Of a stretch of 6,508 bases of DNA, positions 5,601 to 6,508 are shown piece after piece. The stretch lies in assembly GCA_964425105.1 (NCBI GenBank), contig CAYRLE010000105.1, positions 1 to 6,508 on the forward strand, given 5' to 3'. How positions within the stretch are numbered: position 1 is the first letter of the stretch; every line of letters starts with the position of its first letter. The notes beneath the pieces are model-generated. The model was given only the letters and a program-made list of their open reading frames with translations, was not told the DNA's origin and searched no databases. This stretch comes from S012-109 sp964425105. GTDB lineage: Bacteria > Pseudomonadota > Gammaproteobacteria > SZUA-140. The translations under genes were made by a program, and so were the position numbers.

Positions 5601-6508
5601 ATGGATGCCATCGAATTGGGCATTTTCGCCAGCCGCATCAGCGCCGTCTGTGACGAAATGGGGGCGGTGCTGCAGCGCGCGTCATTGTCGCCCAATATCA
5701 AGGACCGCCTCGATTTCTCCTGTGCGGTGTTCGATGCCCAGGGTGCGCTCTGCGCCCAGGCGGCGCATATTCCTGTCCATCTGGGGAGCATGGCCTATGC
5801 CATGGGCGATATCGTGGAGCGCCTGCCGTGGTGTCCCGGTGACATGGTGATCGTCAACGACCCCTATCTGGGGGGCACCCATCTGCCCGACGTCACCCTC
5901 ATTGCGCCCTTGCATGTGGCAGGTGAACTGGCGGGTTTCGTGGTCAACCGCGCCCACCATGCCGATATCGGCGCCGCCACTCCCGGTTCCATGCCTCTTT
6001 CCCGCAGCCTGGAGGACGAGGGGGTGGTGATTCCACCCCAGCACTTGATCCGCGAGGGTCGTCTGGACGAACGACTGCTGGATTCCATTACCGCCAGTAC
6101 CCGCAATGCGGCCCAGTGTCATGGCGATTACGCAGCTCAGATCAGTGCCAACCGCTGTGGTCTGCACCGCCTCCGGGAACTGGTGGCGGCCATGGGTACG
6201 GCTGTCTACAAAGATGCACTGTGCGCCCTCAACGACTACGGGGCGCGCTTGGCCCGGCAGGGGCTGGCGGCCATCCCGGACGGGGTCTATGAATTCGCGG
6301 ATGTCATGGACGACGACGGGGCGGGGCGGCGGGATATTCCCATTCGGGTGGTGCTGCAAGTGGACCAAGGCGCCATCGAGGTGGATTTCACCGGCACCGC
6401 CTCTCAGGTGTCCGGCAACATCAACTGTCCCCTGTCGGTGGCGGCGGCCGCGGTCTATTACGTCTTCCGCTGCCTGATGCCTGCCCAGACCCCCGCCTGC
6501 GCCGGCAG
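5601..6508 (+). CDS. Hydantoinase B/oxoprolinase (HyuB) family protein, 5' part
   Basis: The frame is open from ATG 5601 to the right edge, giving 302 complete codons without a stop; the gene is cut by the window (family members are usually 500-600 residues). HyuB-family landmarks are MGAVLQRASLSPNIKDRLDFSCAVFD (20-45), AQAAHIPVHLGSM (52-64), GDMVIVNDPYLGGTHLPDVTL (80-100) and GFVVNRAHHADIGAATPGSMP (112-132). Proteins of this family act with a HyuA partner, or as the C-terminal half of fused 5-oxoprolinase, in ATP-dependent opening of hydantoin or 5-oxoproline rings. Related subunits occur in acetone and acetophenone carboxylases. The substrate cannot be decided here. No hyuA precedes it, so the partner, if linked, lies downstream outside the window. 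The start is chosen because homology begins a few residues after it. Translation initiation looks unusual (no Shine-Dalgarno). Confidence 0.9.
   Translation, partial: MDAIELGIFASRISAVCDEMGAVLQRASLSPNIKDRLDFSCAVFDAQGALCAQAAHIPVHLGSMAYAMGDIVERLPWCPGDMVIVNDPYLGGTHLPDVTLIAPLHVAGELAGFVVNRAHHADIGAATPGSMPLSRSLEDEGVVIPPQHLIREGRLDERLLDSITASTRNAAQCHGDYAAQISANRCGLHRLRELVAAMGTAVYKDALCALNDYGARLARQGLAAIPDGVYEFADVMDDDGAGRRDIPIRVVLQVDQGAIEVDFTGTASQVSGNINCPLSVAAAAVYYVFRCLMPAQTPACAG

Overview
The window looks like chromosomal DNA from a GC-rich gammaproteobacterium. Evidence is the dihaem cytochrome c4 typical of respiratory Gammaproteobacteria, the E. coli-like iron superoxide dismutase, the anabolic argD/argF pair, and an FbpC-type ABC ATPase whose sequence resembles gammaproteobacterial versions. 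A Chromatiales/Ectothiorhodospiraceae-like host is possible, but this is only an impression. No transposase, integrase, CRISPR array, tRNA or rRNA was seen.

Layout from left to right. A secreted dihaem cytochrome c (101-751, +) converges on a run of five minus-strand genes. Two strong inverted repeats (775-802 and 820-845) fill the short convergent gap. The minus-strand run, read in its own direction, is sodB (5350-4769), a NUDIX hydrolase (4723-4166), argD (4017-2836), argF (2813-1899) and an ABC transporter ATPase (1902-832). argD and argF are 22 bp apart. argF and the ATPase overlap by four bases (GTGA), so these three form a convincing operon, with a promoter-like site and a palindrome ahead of argD. 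sodB has its own good sigma70-type promoter and Shine-Dalgarno sequence; a perfect 11-bp hairpin lies between it and the NUDIX gene. Divergent from sodB, a hydantoinase B/oxoprolinase (HyuB) family gene starts at 5601 (+) and runs off the right edge. The sodB-hyuB intergenic region holds a 7-bp tandem repeat.

Functionally, argD and argF catalyse two late steps in ornithine/arginine synthesis. The ATPase is the energising subunit of an importer, probably for iron(III) or another small solute, but no permease or binding protein is in view. SodB removes superoxide, the NUDIX enzyme probably hydrolyses a nucleoside-diphosphate derivative, and the cytochrome carries electrons in the periplasm.

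This is mostly ordinary housekeeping sequence. I found no convincing new multi-gene system. The points worth a second look are the orphan ATPase coupled to argF, the heptamer array, the hairpin before a NUDIX gene that lacks a Shine-Dalgarno sequence, the palindrome over the argD -10 box, and a possibly leaderless hyuB start.
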